Shown here: in pieces, positions 1 to 7,620 of the stretch | How positions within the stretch are numbered: position 1 is the stretch's first letter | Layout: each line of letters starts with the position of its first letter | Assembly: GCA_016177355.1 (NCBI GenBank) | Contig: JACOVL010000105.1 | Span: 1-9,062, forward strand | Source of the DNA: Betaproteobacteria bacterium | Lineage (GTDB): Bacteria > Pseudomonadota > Gammaproteobacteria > Burkholderiales > SG8-41 | Length of the DNA stretch: 9,062 nt | Direction of reading: 5' to 3' | Notes under the pieces: generated by a model | Told to the model about the DNA's origin: nothing | The model's database searches: none | What the model saw: the letters and a program-made list of their open reading frames with translations, nothing else | Position numbers and translations under genes: made by a program

Positions 1-958
1 CCTCCAGCCAGTAGCGCGCGACCAGGCCGGCGTGATAGCTGGTGCCGCAGGCGAGTATCAGTATTCCTTTGATTTTATTGAATATTTTATCTGCGCCCGC
101 ACCGAACAAATTGGGTTGCAGCGCGCGGGCATTGGCGACCATTTCGAGGGTATTCGCGACCGCGCCCGGCTGCTCGAGGATTTCCTTCTGCATGTAATGC
201 GCGTACGGCCCGAGCTCGACCGCGCCGGGATCGAGCCGGCTCACCGTGACCGGCCGCTCGACGCGGCGCCCGCTGCGGTCGCAGACCGTGACGCCGCCGG
301 GACGCACTTCGGCAATGTCGCCCTCTTCGAGATAGATCATGTTGCGCGTCCTCGCGATGAGCGCGCCCGCATCGGATGCGAGGAAGTTCTCGCCCTCACC
401 CAGGCCCACGAGCAGCGGCGAGCCCTGGCGCGCGCCCACCACCACGCCGGGCTCGCGGCTGGAGATGAAGCCCACCGCGTAGGCGCCTTCCCATTCCCGG
501 CTTGCCTTCTTCACCGCCTCGAACAGCGTCACGCCCCTCGCCGCCAGCGAGTGCACGTGGTGGACCATCACTTCGGTGTCGGTTTCGGAAGCAAAGCGGT
601 AGCCCTGCGCCCTCATGCGCGCGCGGATCGGGTCGTGGTTCTCGACGATGCCGTTGTGCACGATGCCGACCTCGAGCCCGCCGCGCACGGAGAAATGGGG
701 GTGCGCGTTCGATTCCGTCGGCGCGCCGTGCGTCGCCCAGCGCGTGTGCGAGAGCCCGGTCACCGCCTGCACGTGTTGCTTCCGCGCGAGCGCTTCCAGG
801 TGCGCCACGCGGCCGGTGGAGCGCAGCCGCTCGAGGTGCCCGCCCTTGAGAAACGCGATGCCCGTCGAGTCGTAGCCGCGATACTCGAGCCTGCGGATGC
901 CCTCGATCAGCAGGTCCACGACGTTCTTCGTGGAGGCCGCGCCGACGATGCCGCACAT
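1..958 (-). CDS. glmS: Glutamine--fructose-6-phosphate aminotransferase (isomerizing), N-terminal part, cut by window edge
   Basis: GlmS makes glucosamine-6-phosphate from fructose-6-phosphate and glutamine in the cytoplasm, the committed step to UDP-GlcNAc. The first 319 codons are visible, about half of the roughly 610-residue family length. The protein begins MCGIVGA; Cys2 becomes the N-terminal nucleophile of the class II glutaminase domain once Met is removed. Other glutaminase motifs are RRLEYRGYDS (22-31), HTRWATHG (71-78), HNGIVEN (101-107) and SETDTEV (124-130). The first sugar-isomerase (SIS) domain begins near LACGTSYHAG (302-311). The ATG at 956-958 is preceded by AGAGGA (967-972, spacing 8), which lies inside the end of glmU; only four bases separate the two genes, so they are very probably one operon. 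No glmS-type ribozyme is expected or seen. Codons 289-301 form an unusually AT-rich patch, reported as a finding. Identity is certain; the C-terminal half was not seen. Confidence 0.97.
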   Translation of the reverse strand, partial: MCGIVGAASTKNVVDLLIEGIRRLEYRGYDSTGIAFLKGGHLERLRSTGRVAHLEALARKQHVQAVTGLSHTRWATHGAPTESNAHPHFSVRGGLEVGIVHNGIVENHDPIRARMRAQGYRFASETDTEVMVHHVHSLAARGVTLFEAVKKASREWEGAYAVGFISSREPGVVVGARQGSPLLVGLGEGENFLASDAGALIARTRNMIYLEEGDIAEVRPGGVTVCDRSGRRVERPVTVSRLDPGAVELGPYAHYMQKEILEQPGAVANTLEMVANARALQPNLFGAGADKIFNKIKGILILACGTSYHAGLVARYWLE

Positions 959-962
959 CGCC

Positions 963-2345
963 CTAGTCCTCTGCTTCGCCGGTGCGTTTTTTCCGCGGCC
1001 TTTTCCAGCCGGGGCGGTGCTCCTGGGTCTTGGCGTTGATCACCAGGCCGCCCGGCGGGGTGTTTTTCCACACCGTGGTGCCGGCCCCGACCGTCGCGCC
1101 CTTGGCGACGGTGACGGGCGCGACCAGCTGCACGTCCGAGCCGATGTGCACATCGTCCTCGATCACGGTGCGGTGCTTGTTCGCGCCGTCGTAGTTGCAG
1201 GTGATGGTGCCGGCGCCGATGTTGACGTCGCGCCCGACCGCGGCATCGCCGACGTAGGACAAATGGTTCGCCTTGGAGCGCGCGCCGATCTCGGCCGCCT
1301 TCATCTCGACGAAATTGCCGACGTGCACCTCCTCGGCGAGCCGCGTCCCGGGACGGATGCGTGCGTACGGGCCGATGCGGCAGCCGGCGCCGATTCTCGC
1401 GCCGTCGATCAGGGTGAACGGCTCGATGCGCGTGCCGCGGCCGATCTCGGCGTCCCCGATCACGCAGTTGGCGCCGACTACGACCTGGTCGGCGAGTTTC
1501 ACCTGCCCCTCGAACACGCAATTGACGTCGATGCGCACGTCGGCGCCGCAGGAGAGCGCTCCGCGCACGTCGAGGCGCAGCGGGTCGGCGAGCGTGACGC
1601 CGGCATCCATCAGCCGCGCCGCGCTCTCGCGCTGGTAGATGCGCTCGAGCCGCGCGAGCTGCTCCCTGCTGTTGACGCCCAGCGCCTCCCAGCTCGTCCG
1701 CGCCCTGACCGTCGTCACCGCCACGCGGTCGGCGAGCGCGAGCGCCGTGACGTCGGTCAGGTAGTACTCGCGCTGCGCGTTGCGGCTCCTGATTTTTGCC
1801 AGCCAGCCCGCGAGGCGCGCGGTGGGCAGCGCGACGGCGCCGGTATTCACCTCGCGGATGGCGCGCTGCGTGGAACTCGCGTCCTTCTCCTCAACGATCG
1901 CCTGCAATGTCCCGCGGCGGTTCCTCACGATGCGGCCGTAGCCGGTGGGATCGTCGAGCTCGGCCGTCAGCAGCGTAAGCCGGTCGCCGCCGCCGGCGAT
2001 CATCGCCGCGAGCGTTTCCTCGCCGATCAGCGGCACATCGCCGTAGAGAACCAGCGTGAGGCCGGCGGATCCGAGATGCGGCAGCGCCTGCGCGAGCGCG
2101 TGCCCGGTGCCGAGCTGGGACTGTTGCTTCACGAACGTGAGGTCCGCGGCCTTGACCGCTTGCGGCACCTGCTCGCCGCCGTGTCCGTAAACGACGCAGA
2201 TGCGCGCGGGCTTCAACGCGCGCGCGGCCGCGATCACGTGCGCGATCAGCGGCCGGCCGGCCAGCGGGTGCAGCACCTTGGGCAAGCGCGAGCGCATGCG
2301 CTTGCCCTGGCCGGCGGCGAGGATGACCACGTTCACTTGGGGCAT
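963..2345 (-). CDS. glmU: Bifunctional UDP-N-acetylglucosamine pyrophosphorylase / glucosamine-1-phosphate N-acetyltransferase
   Basis: GlmU acetylates glucosamine-1-phosphate with acetyl-CoA and then transfers UMP from UTP, giving UDP-GlcNAc for peptidoglycan and lipid A. At 460 residues it is full length for the family. The N-terminal uridyltransferase domain has the loop LAAGQGKRMRSRLPKVLH (9-26), QLGTGHA (77-83), and YGD (101-103), whose Asp103 matches the metal-binding Asp of E. coli GlmU. Lys15 replaces the Thr of the E. coli loop, a form I associate with betaproteobacteria. From about residue 250 the protein is a left-handed beta-helix of hexapeptide repeats, with the acetyltransferase signature around NHLSYVGDA; His361 corresponds to the catalytic E. 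coli His363. GAGTITCNYDGANK (377-390) is also conserved. The basic tail is RPGWKRPRKKR. The ATG at 2343-2345 has no good Shine-Dalgarno sequence and lies 20 bases after the glpD stop. Together with glmS it supplies UDP-GlcNAc; GlmM is not in the window. Confidence 0.97.
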   Translation of the reverse strand: MPQVNVVILAAGQGKRMRSRLPKVLHPLAGRPLIAHVIAAARALKPARICVVYGHGGEQVPQAVKAADLTFVKQQSQLGTGHALAQALPHLGSAGLTLVLYGDVPLIGEETLAAMIAGGGDRLTLLTAELDDPTGYGRIVRNRRGTLQAIVEEKDASSTQRAIREVNTGAVALPTARLAGWLAKIRSRNAQREYYLTDVTALALADRVAVTTVRARTSWEALGVNSREQLARLERIYQRESAARLMDAGVTLADPLRLDVRGALSCGADVRIDVNCVFEGQVKLADQVVVGANCVIGDAEIGRGTRIEPFTLIDGARIGAGCRIGPYARIRPGTRLAEEVHVGNFVEMKAAEIGARSKANHLSYVGDAAVGRDVNIGAGTITCNYDGANKHRTVIEDDVHIGSDVQLVAPVTVAKGATVGAGTTVWKNTPPGGLVINAKTQEHRPGWKRPRKKRTGEAED

Positions 2346-2350
2346 GGGAA

Positions 2351-2356
2351 ATTATC
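2351..2356 (-). promoter_or_regulatory. Possible extended -10 element just upstream of glmU
   Basis: On the minus strand the spacer between glpD and glmU reads TGC-GATAAT. This is a five-of-six match to TATAAT with the TGn extension. There is no recognisable -35 at 16-18 bases upstream. A start about seven bases downstream would fall almost on the glmU ATG, giving a leaderless or near-leaderless mRNA, which fits the absence of a ribosome binding site. This is inference from a very short motif. Confidence 0.25.
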
Positions 2357-2365
2357 GCACAAACA

Positions 2366-3847
2366 TCAACTTACACGCCGGGTGCAATAGCGAGAGACGG
2401 CTTCCCGCTGCGCGGGGTCGAGGTGCAGCCCGGCCTTGGTGCGGCGCCACAGCACGTCCTCGGCGCTCCGCGCCCATTCGCGCGCCACCAGATAGTCAAC
2501 TTCGCGGACGTAGAGTTCGGCGCCGAAGTGTTCGCCCAGGTCCGCGGCCGTGCGCGCGGCGCCGAGCATCTCGTAAGCCAGCATGCCGTGCCGCCGGAAC
2601 AGGCCGCGCAGTGTTTCCTGCGGCAGCCCGCGGTAGCGCGCGAAGAACGCGTCGCGCGCCTGCTCGCGGCCCGATTCTCCGAAATCGCCGCCCAGCAGCG
2701 GTTCATCCGCGGTCCAGTTCCCCTTCAGCCCCGGGAAATACGGCGCGAGTTGCTGCATGGCGTGCTCCGCGAGGCGCCGGTAGGTCGTGATCTTGCCGCC
2801 GTAGACCGACAGCACCGGTGCCGTCCCGGACGCATCGTCGACGCGCAAGGTGTAGTCGCGCGTGATCGCCGACGGGTCGCTCGTGCCGTCGTCGTAGAGC
2901 GGCCGCACGCCGGTATAGCGCCAGGCGACCTGCGCGGGCTCGACCGGCTTCTCCAGGTAGCGTCCCACGGCGCGGCACAGGTACGCGGCCTCGGCGTCGC
3001 TCGCCTGCGCCGCGTCCGGATCGCCTTCGAGCGCGACGTCGGTGGTGCCGACGAGCGTGTGCCGCTCGCCGTAAGGGATCATGAACACGACGCGCCGGTC
3101 GTCGTTCTGCAGGATGAACGCGTGGTCGCCCCGGTAGAGCTGCGGCAGCACGATGTGACTGCCCTTGACCAGCTTGATTCCATCCTTGCTCGGCTGGCCG
3201 AGGCGCTCGTTCAACACGCGCTTCACCCACGGCCCGGCCGCGTTCACGATCGCGCGCGCCCGGACTTCGCGGCCTCCGGCAAGCGTCGCGCGCCAGGCAT
3301 CCCCCTCGCGGCAGGCGGAGAGGCACTCGGTCCGGGTCAGGATCTCCGCGCCGCGGCCCCGCGCGTCCATCGCGTTGATGACGACCAGCCGCGCGTCGTC
3401 CACGCGGCAATCGGAATAGATGAAGCCGTGCCTGAACTGCGGTTTGAGCCCGGCGTTGTAGGGCGGCGCGTCGAGCCGCACCGCGTGCGAGCCGGGCAGG
3501 CTCGCGCGCCGCGCGAGGTGGTCGTAGAGGAACAGGCCCGCGCGGATCATCCAGCGCGGCCGCAGCTCGGGCACATGCGGCATCACGAAGCGCACCGGCC
3601 ACACCAGGTGCCGCGCGACCTTCAACAGCACCTCGCGCTCGGCGAGCGCCTCCGCCACCAGCCGGAACTCGAAATGCTCCAGGTAGCGCAGCCCGCCGTG
3701 GATCAGTTTGCTGCTGGAGGAGCTCGTGTGCGCGCCGAGGTCGTCCTTCTCCACGAGCAGCACGGACAGTCCTCGCCCCGCCGCGTCGCGCGCGATGCCG
3801 GCGCCGTTGATGCCGCCGCCGATGACCAGGAGATCGAAGCGTTCCAT
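2366..3847 (-). CDS. glpD: Aerobic glycerol-3-phosphate dehydrogenase (FAD-dependent)
   Basis: GlpD oxidises sn-glycerol-3-phosphate to dihydroxyacetone phosphate at the inner face of the cytoplasmic membrane and passes electrons to quinone. The product has 493 residues, close to the roughly 500 of E. coli GlpD. It opens with a Rossmann FAD-binding segment, IGGGINGAG (9-17). It then has the family motif KLIHGGLRYLE (47-57), SDCRVDDARL (145-154), KGSHIVLP (228-235), GTTDV (267-271), GVRPLYDD (313-320), ITRDYTL (328-334) and YGGKITTYRRLAEHA (349-363). The C-terminal domain ends with WRRTKAGLHLDP. I chose the ATG at 3845-3847 because AAGGTG (3856-3861) lies eight bases before it. The in-frame TTG two codons upstream (3851-3853) would leave only two bases of spacing. 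It follows hipA by 74 bases on the same strand and precedes glmU by 20. The family is certain; the precise electron acceptor is inferred. Confidence 0.96.
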   Translation of the reverse strand: MERFDLLVIGGGINGAGIARDAAGRGLSVLLVEKDDLGAHTSSSSSKLIHGGLRYLEHFEFRLVAEALAEREVLLKVARHLVWPVRFVMPHVPELRPRWMIRAGLFLYDHLARRASLPGSHAVRLDAPPYNAGLKPQFRHGFIYSDCRVDDARLVVINAMDARGRGAEILTRTECLSACREGDAWRATLAGGREVRARAIVNAAGPWVKRVLNERLGQPSKDGIKLVKGSHIVLPQLYRGDHAFILQNDDRRVVFMIPYGERHTLVGTTDVALEGDPDAAQASDAEAAYLCRAVGRYLEKPVEPAQVAWRYTGVRPLYDDGTSDPSAITRDYTLRVDDASGTAPVLSVYGGKITTYRRLAEHAMQQLAPYFPGLKGNWTADEPLLGGDFGESGREQARDAFFARYRGLPQETLRGLFRRHGMLAYEMLGAARTAADLGEHFGAELYVREVDYLVAREWARSAEDVLWRRTKAGLHLDPAQREAVSRYCTRRVS

Positions 3848-3855
3848 AGTCAAAA

Positions 3856-3861
3856 CACCTT
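3856..3861 (-). promoter_or_regulatory. Ribosome binding site of glpD
   Basis: The minus-strand sequence AAGGTG lies eight bases before the ATG at 3845-3847. It decides in favour of that ATG over the TTG at 3851-3853, which would sit only two bases from it. Confidence 0.7.
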
Positions 3862-3895
3862 AGTCAGGTCACGCCGAATGGTGAGTGAACGCTTA

Positions 3896-3901
3896 CTTAT
3901 A
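3896..3901 (-). promoter_or_regulatory. Possible -10 box of a glpD promoter
   Basis: In the 74-base gap between hipA and glpD the minus strand carries TATAAG, a five-of-six match to the sigma-70 -10 box. Only weak -35 matches lie upstream, around CTGAAT at about 18 bases. A start near 3889 would give a leader of about 40 bases before glpD. Just downstream is an imperfect dyad, AGTAAGCGTTCACT (about 3882-3895), which could bind a regulator, but I cannot identify it as a GlpR site. Confidence 0.3.
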
Positions 3902-3921
3902 CCGGTCTGCCCAGGAAATAT

Positions 3922-5184
3922 TCAGCGAAATGCGGCGCTCAATCTTTCCTGCTCTGCGCGGGAGATGTCGAGTTTCGATGCCTCGCCGCGCCAGGTGGCG
4001 ACGGACGCCCGGACTTCCTCGACGATGTCGGCAGCCTGTTGTGCCGTCAGGCCATAGCTGCCGGCCGTCTTCAATGCAACCTCCACGTCGCAGGTCGCGT
4101 TCGCCTCGTCTATGGCAAGCGACAGCTCGCTGCGCTCCGGATTCGGATTCATATCAAAGGCCGGGGAGAGCACGAGTCCTTGGGGTTCCATGAAAAAACC
4201 GTGGTTGCGGAGGTGGTCGTCGGTGTTCGATACGAGAATATTGAACACCACGCGCCTGAAAAGCTGCGCACAATCGGCCCGCGTCCGCGCGCCACGAGAT
4301 TGCAGGAGCTCGACCATCTCGAGATAGCTCGCGCCGGGCTCGCCGTCCTGCCGCTGCAGCAGTGTCATGGCGGAGACATAGGCCCTGCGGCCGCCGGTCT
4401 CGCTACGATCAAAACGTCGTACAAGGAACGTGTGGCCTTCATCCCCCATAGCGAGCGGTCTGGCTTCGGCCACCTCGATGCCGGCCTTGCCTGCGAGACG
4501 ATGAACGACTGTCTCCCACGCGCCGACGTCATGCGTGTCGCGCCGGCTCGGGAACTTGGCAATGCAGAAACGCCCTTGCTCGTCCATCACCGCTGCCTTC
4601 GGGCGTGCGCCGCCCAAAGACGAACCTGGCGCGACCAGTTGCGCAAGCCATTTCTCGTAGTCCGGATGTTCCTCGGCATGCTCCTCTTCCAGGCGCAGGC
4701 TGACCGCCTGGAGCCCCCGTACGGATGTGACAGGGGGCGCCGCTTGCAGCGCGTCGTCATCCAGGAACGGTGTGCCACGAGAGCGTCGGAAGCGCAGAGC
4801 GCCCAGGCGCGTTATGTCATGCACACCGAGAAGGTAATCCCATGCAGTTAGGGTCGGCGCGGGTTTCCCCTGCTTGGCTGCGCGGTGTGCCGCGCGCCTT
4901 TGCATGAGCAGACGTCCCCAGCGATCGGGCGAGGAATCCAGGAAAATCCCGAAATTCTCTCGACCGGCCGGGGCGTAGGTGCGGCCTTCCACCAGTTGCA
5001 GGTCAGGATCGAACGTGAAGGCATCGGGGTGCTTCAGCCATGCTTTATCGTATTCAAACGAGAAAACATCGCCTCCAGCGCTTGCTTGCCGATGAAGCCA
5101 GCCCATTCGATGAGGCCCGCGCAGCCGCTCAAGGTCAATCACGGCCTCGACGACATCATCCGGTTTTTTCGTCTGTGCCGCCAT
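3922..5184 (-). CDS. hipA: HipA-family serine/threonine kinase toxin of a type II toxin-antitoxin pair
   Basis: HipA-type toxins are Ser/Thr kinases; E. coli HipA phosphorylates glutamyl-tRNA synthetase GltX, halting translation and promoting persistence. The 420-residue product matches the family size (about 440). An N-terminal subdomain covers about residues 12-135, with GRENFGIFLDSSPDRWGRLL (74-93). The core kinase follows: a Gly-rich loop SSLGGARPK (188-196), where Ser188/189 align near the autophosphorylated Ser150 of E. coli HipA; ATP-binding Lys210 (CIAKFPS); the hinge-like LVRRFDR (254-260); the catalytic loop NTDDHLRNHGF (320-330), with Asp322 and Asn327 matching D309 and N314; and FDMNP with metal-binding Asp344. 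All key residues are present, so the kinase looks active. I chose the ATG at 5182-5184, which overlaps hipB by 29 bases; the frame stays open for 45 codons upstream, but that stretch reads as out-of-frame hipB. Base composition is visibly less GC-rich than glpD, suggesting acquisition. The actual substrate is unknown. Confidence 0.93.
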   Translation of the reverse strand: MAAQTKKPDDVVEAVIDLERLRGPHRMGWLHRQASAGGDVFSFEYDKAWLKHPDAFTFDPDLQLVEGRTYAPAGRENFGIFLDSSPDRWGRLLMQRRAAHRAAKQGKPAPTLTAWDYLLGVHDITRLGALRFRRSRGTPFLDDDALQAAPPVTSVRGLQAVSLRLEEEHAEEHPDYEKWLAQLVAPGSSLGGARPKAAVMDEQGRFCIAKFPSRRDTHDVGAWETVVHRLAGKAGIEVAEARPLAMGDEGHTFLVRRFDRSETGGRRAYVSAMTLLQRQDGEPGASYLEMVELLQSRGARTRADCAQLFRRVVFNILVSNTDDHLRNHGFFMEPQGLVLSPAFDMNPNPERSELSLAIDEANATCDVEVALKTAGSYGLTAQQAADIVEEVRASVATWRGEASKLDISRAEQERLSAAFR

Positions 5185-5491
5185 GTCGGCGCACTCTCTT
5201 CGGTGTGGCCAATCCCAGATCCTGGAGCCGGTTTCCAAGCGGGTCGTCGCGCGCGAGAGCGCTGAGGTCATCCACGAGACCGAGCGCTTGGAGCACACGC
5301 GCGTAGATCCCGATCGCAACGGACGCGTCGCCTCGCTCGACGCGCGATAGTGTCTTGGGCGTAATTCCAGCTCGCTCAGCTACCGTCTCAGCGGTGTACC
5401 GCCGGCGCAGCCGCGCATATCGGAGGTTTGTTCCGACCTGTTTGAGAAGACGGGACAACCGGGGGAGCAGGGGAGGAGTTTGCCTAGGCAT
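5156..5491 (-). CDS. hipB: HipB-like XRE-family antitoxin and repressor
   Basis: This is a 111-residue helix-turn-helix protein directly upstream of, and overlapping by 29 bases, the HipA kinase gene. That is the classic hipBA layout. HipB proteins bind and neutralise HipA and repress their own operon. The XRE domain spans about residues 20-72. The first helix of the HTH is near TAETVAERAG (33-42), and the recognition helix near TPKTLSRVERG (44-54). The tail (73-111), with DDPLGNRLQDLGL and a basic RVRRH stretch, is of a kind often seen in HipB homologues and is longer than in the 88-residue E. coli protein; it may contact the toxin or DNA. The ATG at 5489-5491 has no Shine-Dalgarno sequence before it, and no better in-frame start is evident. 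An unusual array of repeated sites lies upstream. The function is assigned from fold and context, with high confidence for the HTH and good confidence for the antitoxin role. Confidence 0.9.
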   Translation of the reverse strand: MPRQTPPLLPRLSRLLKQVGTNLRYARLRRRYTAETVAERAGITPKTLSRVERGDASVAIGIYARVLQALGLVDDLSALARDDPLGNRLQDLGLATPKRVRRHGGTDEKTG

Positions 5492-5496
5492 AATAC

Positions 5497-5608
5497 GACA
5501 TATCTTACACTAACACTCGTAATATAGGTAGGATATGACTTCTTAACACTAGATACTCAATGGGTCATATCTTACCTAATAACATGCTAAATTGTGAAAG
5601 ATATGACT
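5497..5608. promoter_or_regulatory. Array of four alternating GATATGAC-type sites, probable HipB operators
   Basis: Four related elements lie just upstream of hipB. Plus-strand forms are GACATATCTTAC (5497-5508), GATATGAC (5532-5539), GTCATATCTTAC (5564-5575) and AAGATATGAC (5598-5607). Orientation alternates, and the centres of the CATATC/GATATG cores (5501.5, 5534.5, 5568.5, 5602.5) are 33, 34 and 34 bases apart. HipB-type repressors bind several operators upstream of their own operon; the E. coli motif, TATCC-N8-GGATA, is different in detail. The position next to hipB, the regular spacing and the repetition support a multi-site autorepression region. That HipB is the binder is inferred. 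Confidence 0.6.
5569..5598 (-). promoter_or_regulatory. Candidate hipBA promoter overlapping the site array
   Basis: On the minus strand TTCACA (5593-5598, five of six bases of the -35 consensus) is followed after 18 bases by TAAGAT (5569-5574, four of six of the -10). Both boxes overlap or touch presumed operator sites 3 and 4, as expected for autorepression. A start near 5562 would give a leader of about 70 bases. Other AT-rich matches such as TATATT (5521-5526) exist, so the choice is tentative. Confidence 0.3.
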
Positions 5609-5683
5609 CATTAACTCCATAGGATACATACCGCGCATATAATCTATCATATTGATTAATTTAATTAATTTTTAAACCTCGGT
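5609..5683. other. AT-rich intergenic stretch between the site array and the atp terminator
   Basis: This 75-base stretch is strongly AT-rich, with runs such as TTAATTTAATTAATTTTTAA (5658-5677), in sharp contrast to the GC-rich genes on both sides. No gene or RNA is evident. It may act as upstream A/T-tract DNA for hipBA transcription, or mark foreign DNA. Confidence 0.5.
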
Positions 5684-5714
5684 AAAACAAAAGGACAGCC
5701 GAAGCTGCCCTTCT
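5684..5714 (-). terminator. Intrinsic terminator of the atp operon
   Basis: On the minus strand GGGCAGC-TTCG-GCTGTCC forms a seven-pair stem with one G-U pair and a stable UUCG-type tetraloop. It is extended by two A-U pairs and followed by TTTTGTTTT. It lies about 30 bases after the atpC stop and is in the right orientation to end atp transcription before the hipBA region. Confidence 0.88.
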
Positions 5715-5744
5715 TAGTTGTCCTAACAGCGTCTGGTTTTACCG

Positions 5745-6167
5745 CTACTTCTTTTTCCGCAATTTCGCGATCGCCGCGAGCTGGGCGGCCATCGACGAGA
5801 ACTCGGCCTGCAGTGTCGCGATTTCCTGCTTGTCTTGCGCTTTCTCCATCGCCTCTTTGGCCTTGCGCAGCGCTTCGTTCGCCTTGGCCTCGTCCAGGTC
5901 GTGGCCGCGGATCGCGGTGTCGGCGAGCACCGTGATCACCTTCGGCTGCACTTCCAGGATGCCGCCCGCGACGAAGATCAGCTCTTCCGCCCCGCCGCCC
6001 GCCGGCAGGATGCGCACCGAGCCCGGCTTGATGCGGGTGATCAGTGGAACGTGCCGCGGGTAGATGCCGAGCTCGCCGGCTTCGCCCGGCAGCACGACGA
6101 ACTCCGCCTCGCCGGAGTAGATGCTCTCTTCGGCGCTGACGACGTCGATGTGGATGGTGCTGGCCAT
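5745..6167 (-). CDS. atpC: F1Fo ATP synthase epsilon subunit
   Basis: Epsilon is part of the F1 central stalk. It joins gamma to the c-ring and can inhibit ATP hydrolysis through its C-terminal helices. The 140-residue product has the usual two-part build. The N-terminal beta-sandwich (about 1-85) includes VVSAEESIYSGEAEFVVLPG, GELGIYPRHVPLI (31-43) and GGILEV (68-73). A helical hairpin (about 90-138) is rich in Ala, Glu and Lys and ends LRKKK. The gene starts six bases after the atpD stop, and no Shine-Dalgarno sequence precedes its ATG (6165-6167), so translation is probably coupled to atpD. It is the last gene of the atp operon, followed by the terminator at 5684-5714. Confidence 0.96.
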   Translation of the reverse strand: MASTIHIDVVSAEESIYSGEAEFVVLPGEAGELGIYPRHVPLITRIKPGSVRILPAGGGAEELIFVAGGILEVQPKVITVLADTAIRGHDLDEAKANEALRKAKEAMEKAQDKQEIATLQAEFSSMAAQLAAIAKLRKKK

Positions 6168-6173
6168 GGGTGG

Positions 6174-7607
<1,434 letters not shown>

Positions 7608-7614
7608 GGCTCAT

Positions 7615-7620
7615 TCCTTT
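7615..7620 (-). promoter_or_regulatory. Ribosome binding site of atpD overlapping the atpG stop
   Basis: AAAGGA on the minus strand lies seven bases before the atpD ATG and shares bases with the atpG TAA (7619-7621). This suits efficient, coupled translation of the beta subunit. Confidence 0.75.

Larger units (their letters stand above)
5497..5627. repeat. Diverged 67-68 bp tandem duplication upstream of hipB
   Basis: Two successive units begin at 5497 and 5564. Both start G-x-CATATCTTAC. Both contain GATATGACT, then two differing bases, then TTAAC, then a TAG(G)ATAC-like end (5532-5557 and 5600-5627). The stretches between are AT-rich and diverged. The duplication doubles an inverted pair of presumed operator sites. 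Confidence 0.5.

Noticed and set aside
3848..3921. An intrinsic terminator after hipA
   Set aside because: Only a weak imperfect dyad is present, with no U tract on the minus strand.
897..4057. Long plus-strand open frames opposite glmU and glpD (897-2390 and 2423-4057)
   Set aside because: Both mirror the codon structure of certain minus-strand genes, have no family motifs and no credible start signals.
5185..5319. A 45-codon N-terminal extension of hipA
   Set aside because: The stretch is the out-of-frame reading of hipB. The usual HipA start is better matched by the ATG at 5182-5184.
5644..5660. A possible fifth hipB element (TCATATTGATTAAT)
   Set aside because: It matches only TCATAT and is 48 bases from site 4, breaking the 33-34 base spacing.
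5497..5683. CRISPR-like repeat array
   Set aside because: The elements are about 10 bases, alternate in orientation and are imperfect; there are no regular direct repeats with unique spacers and no cas genes.
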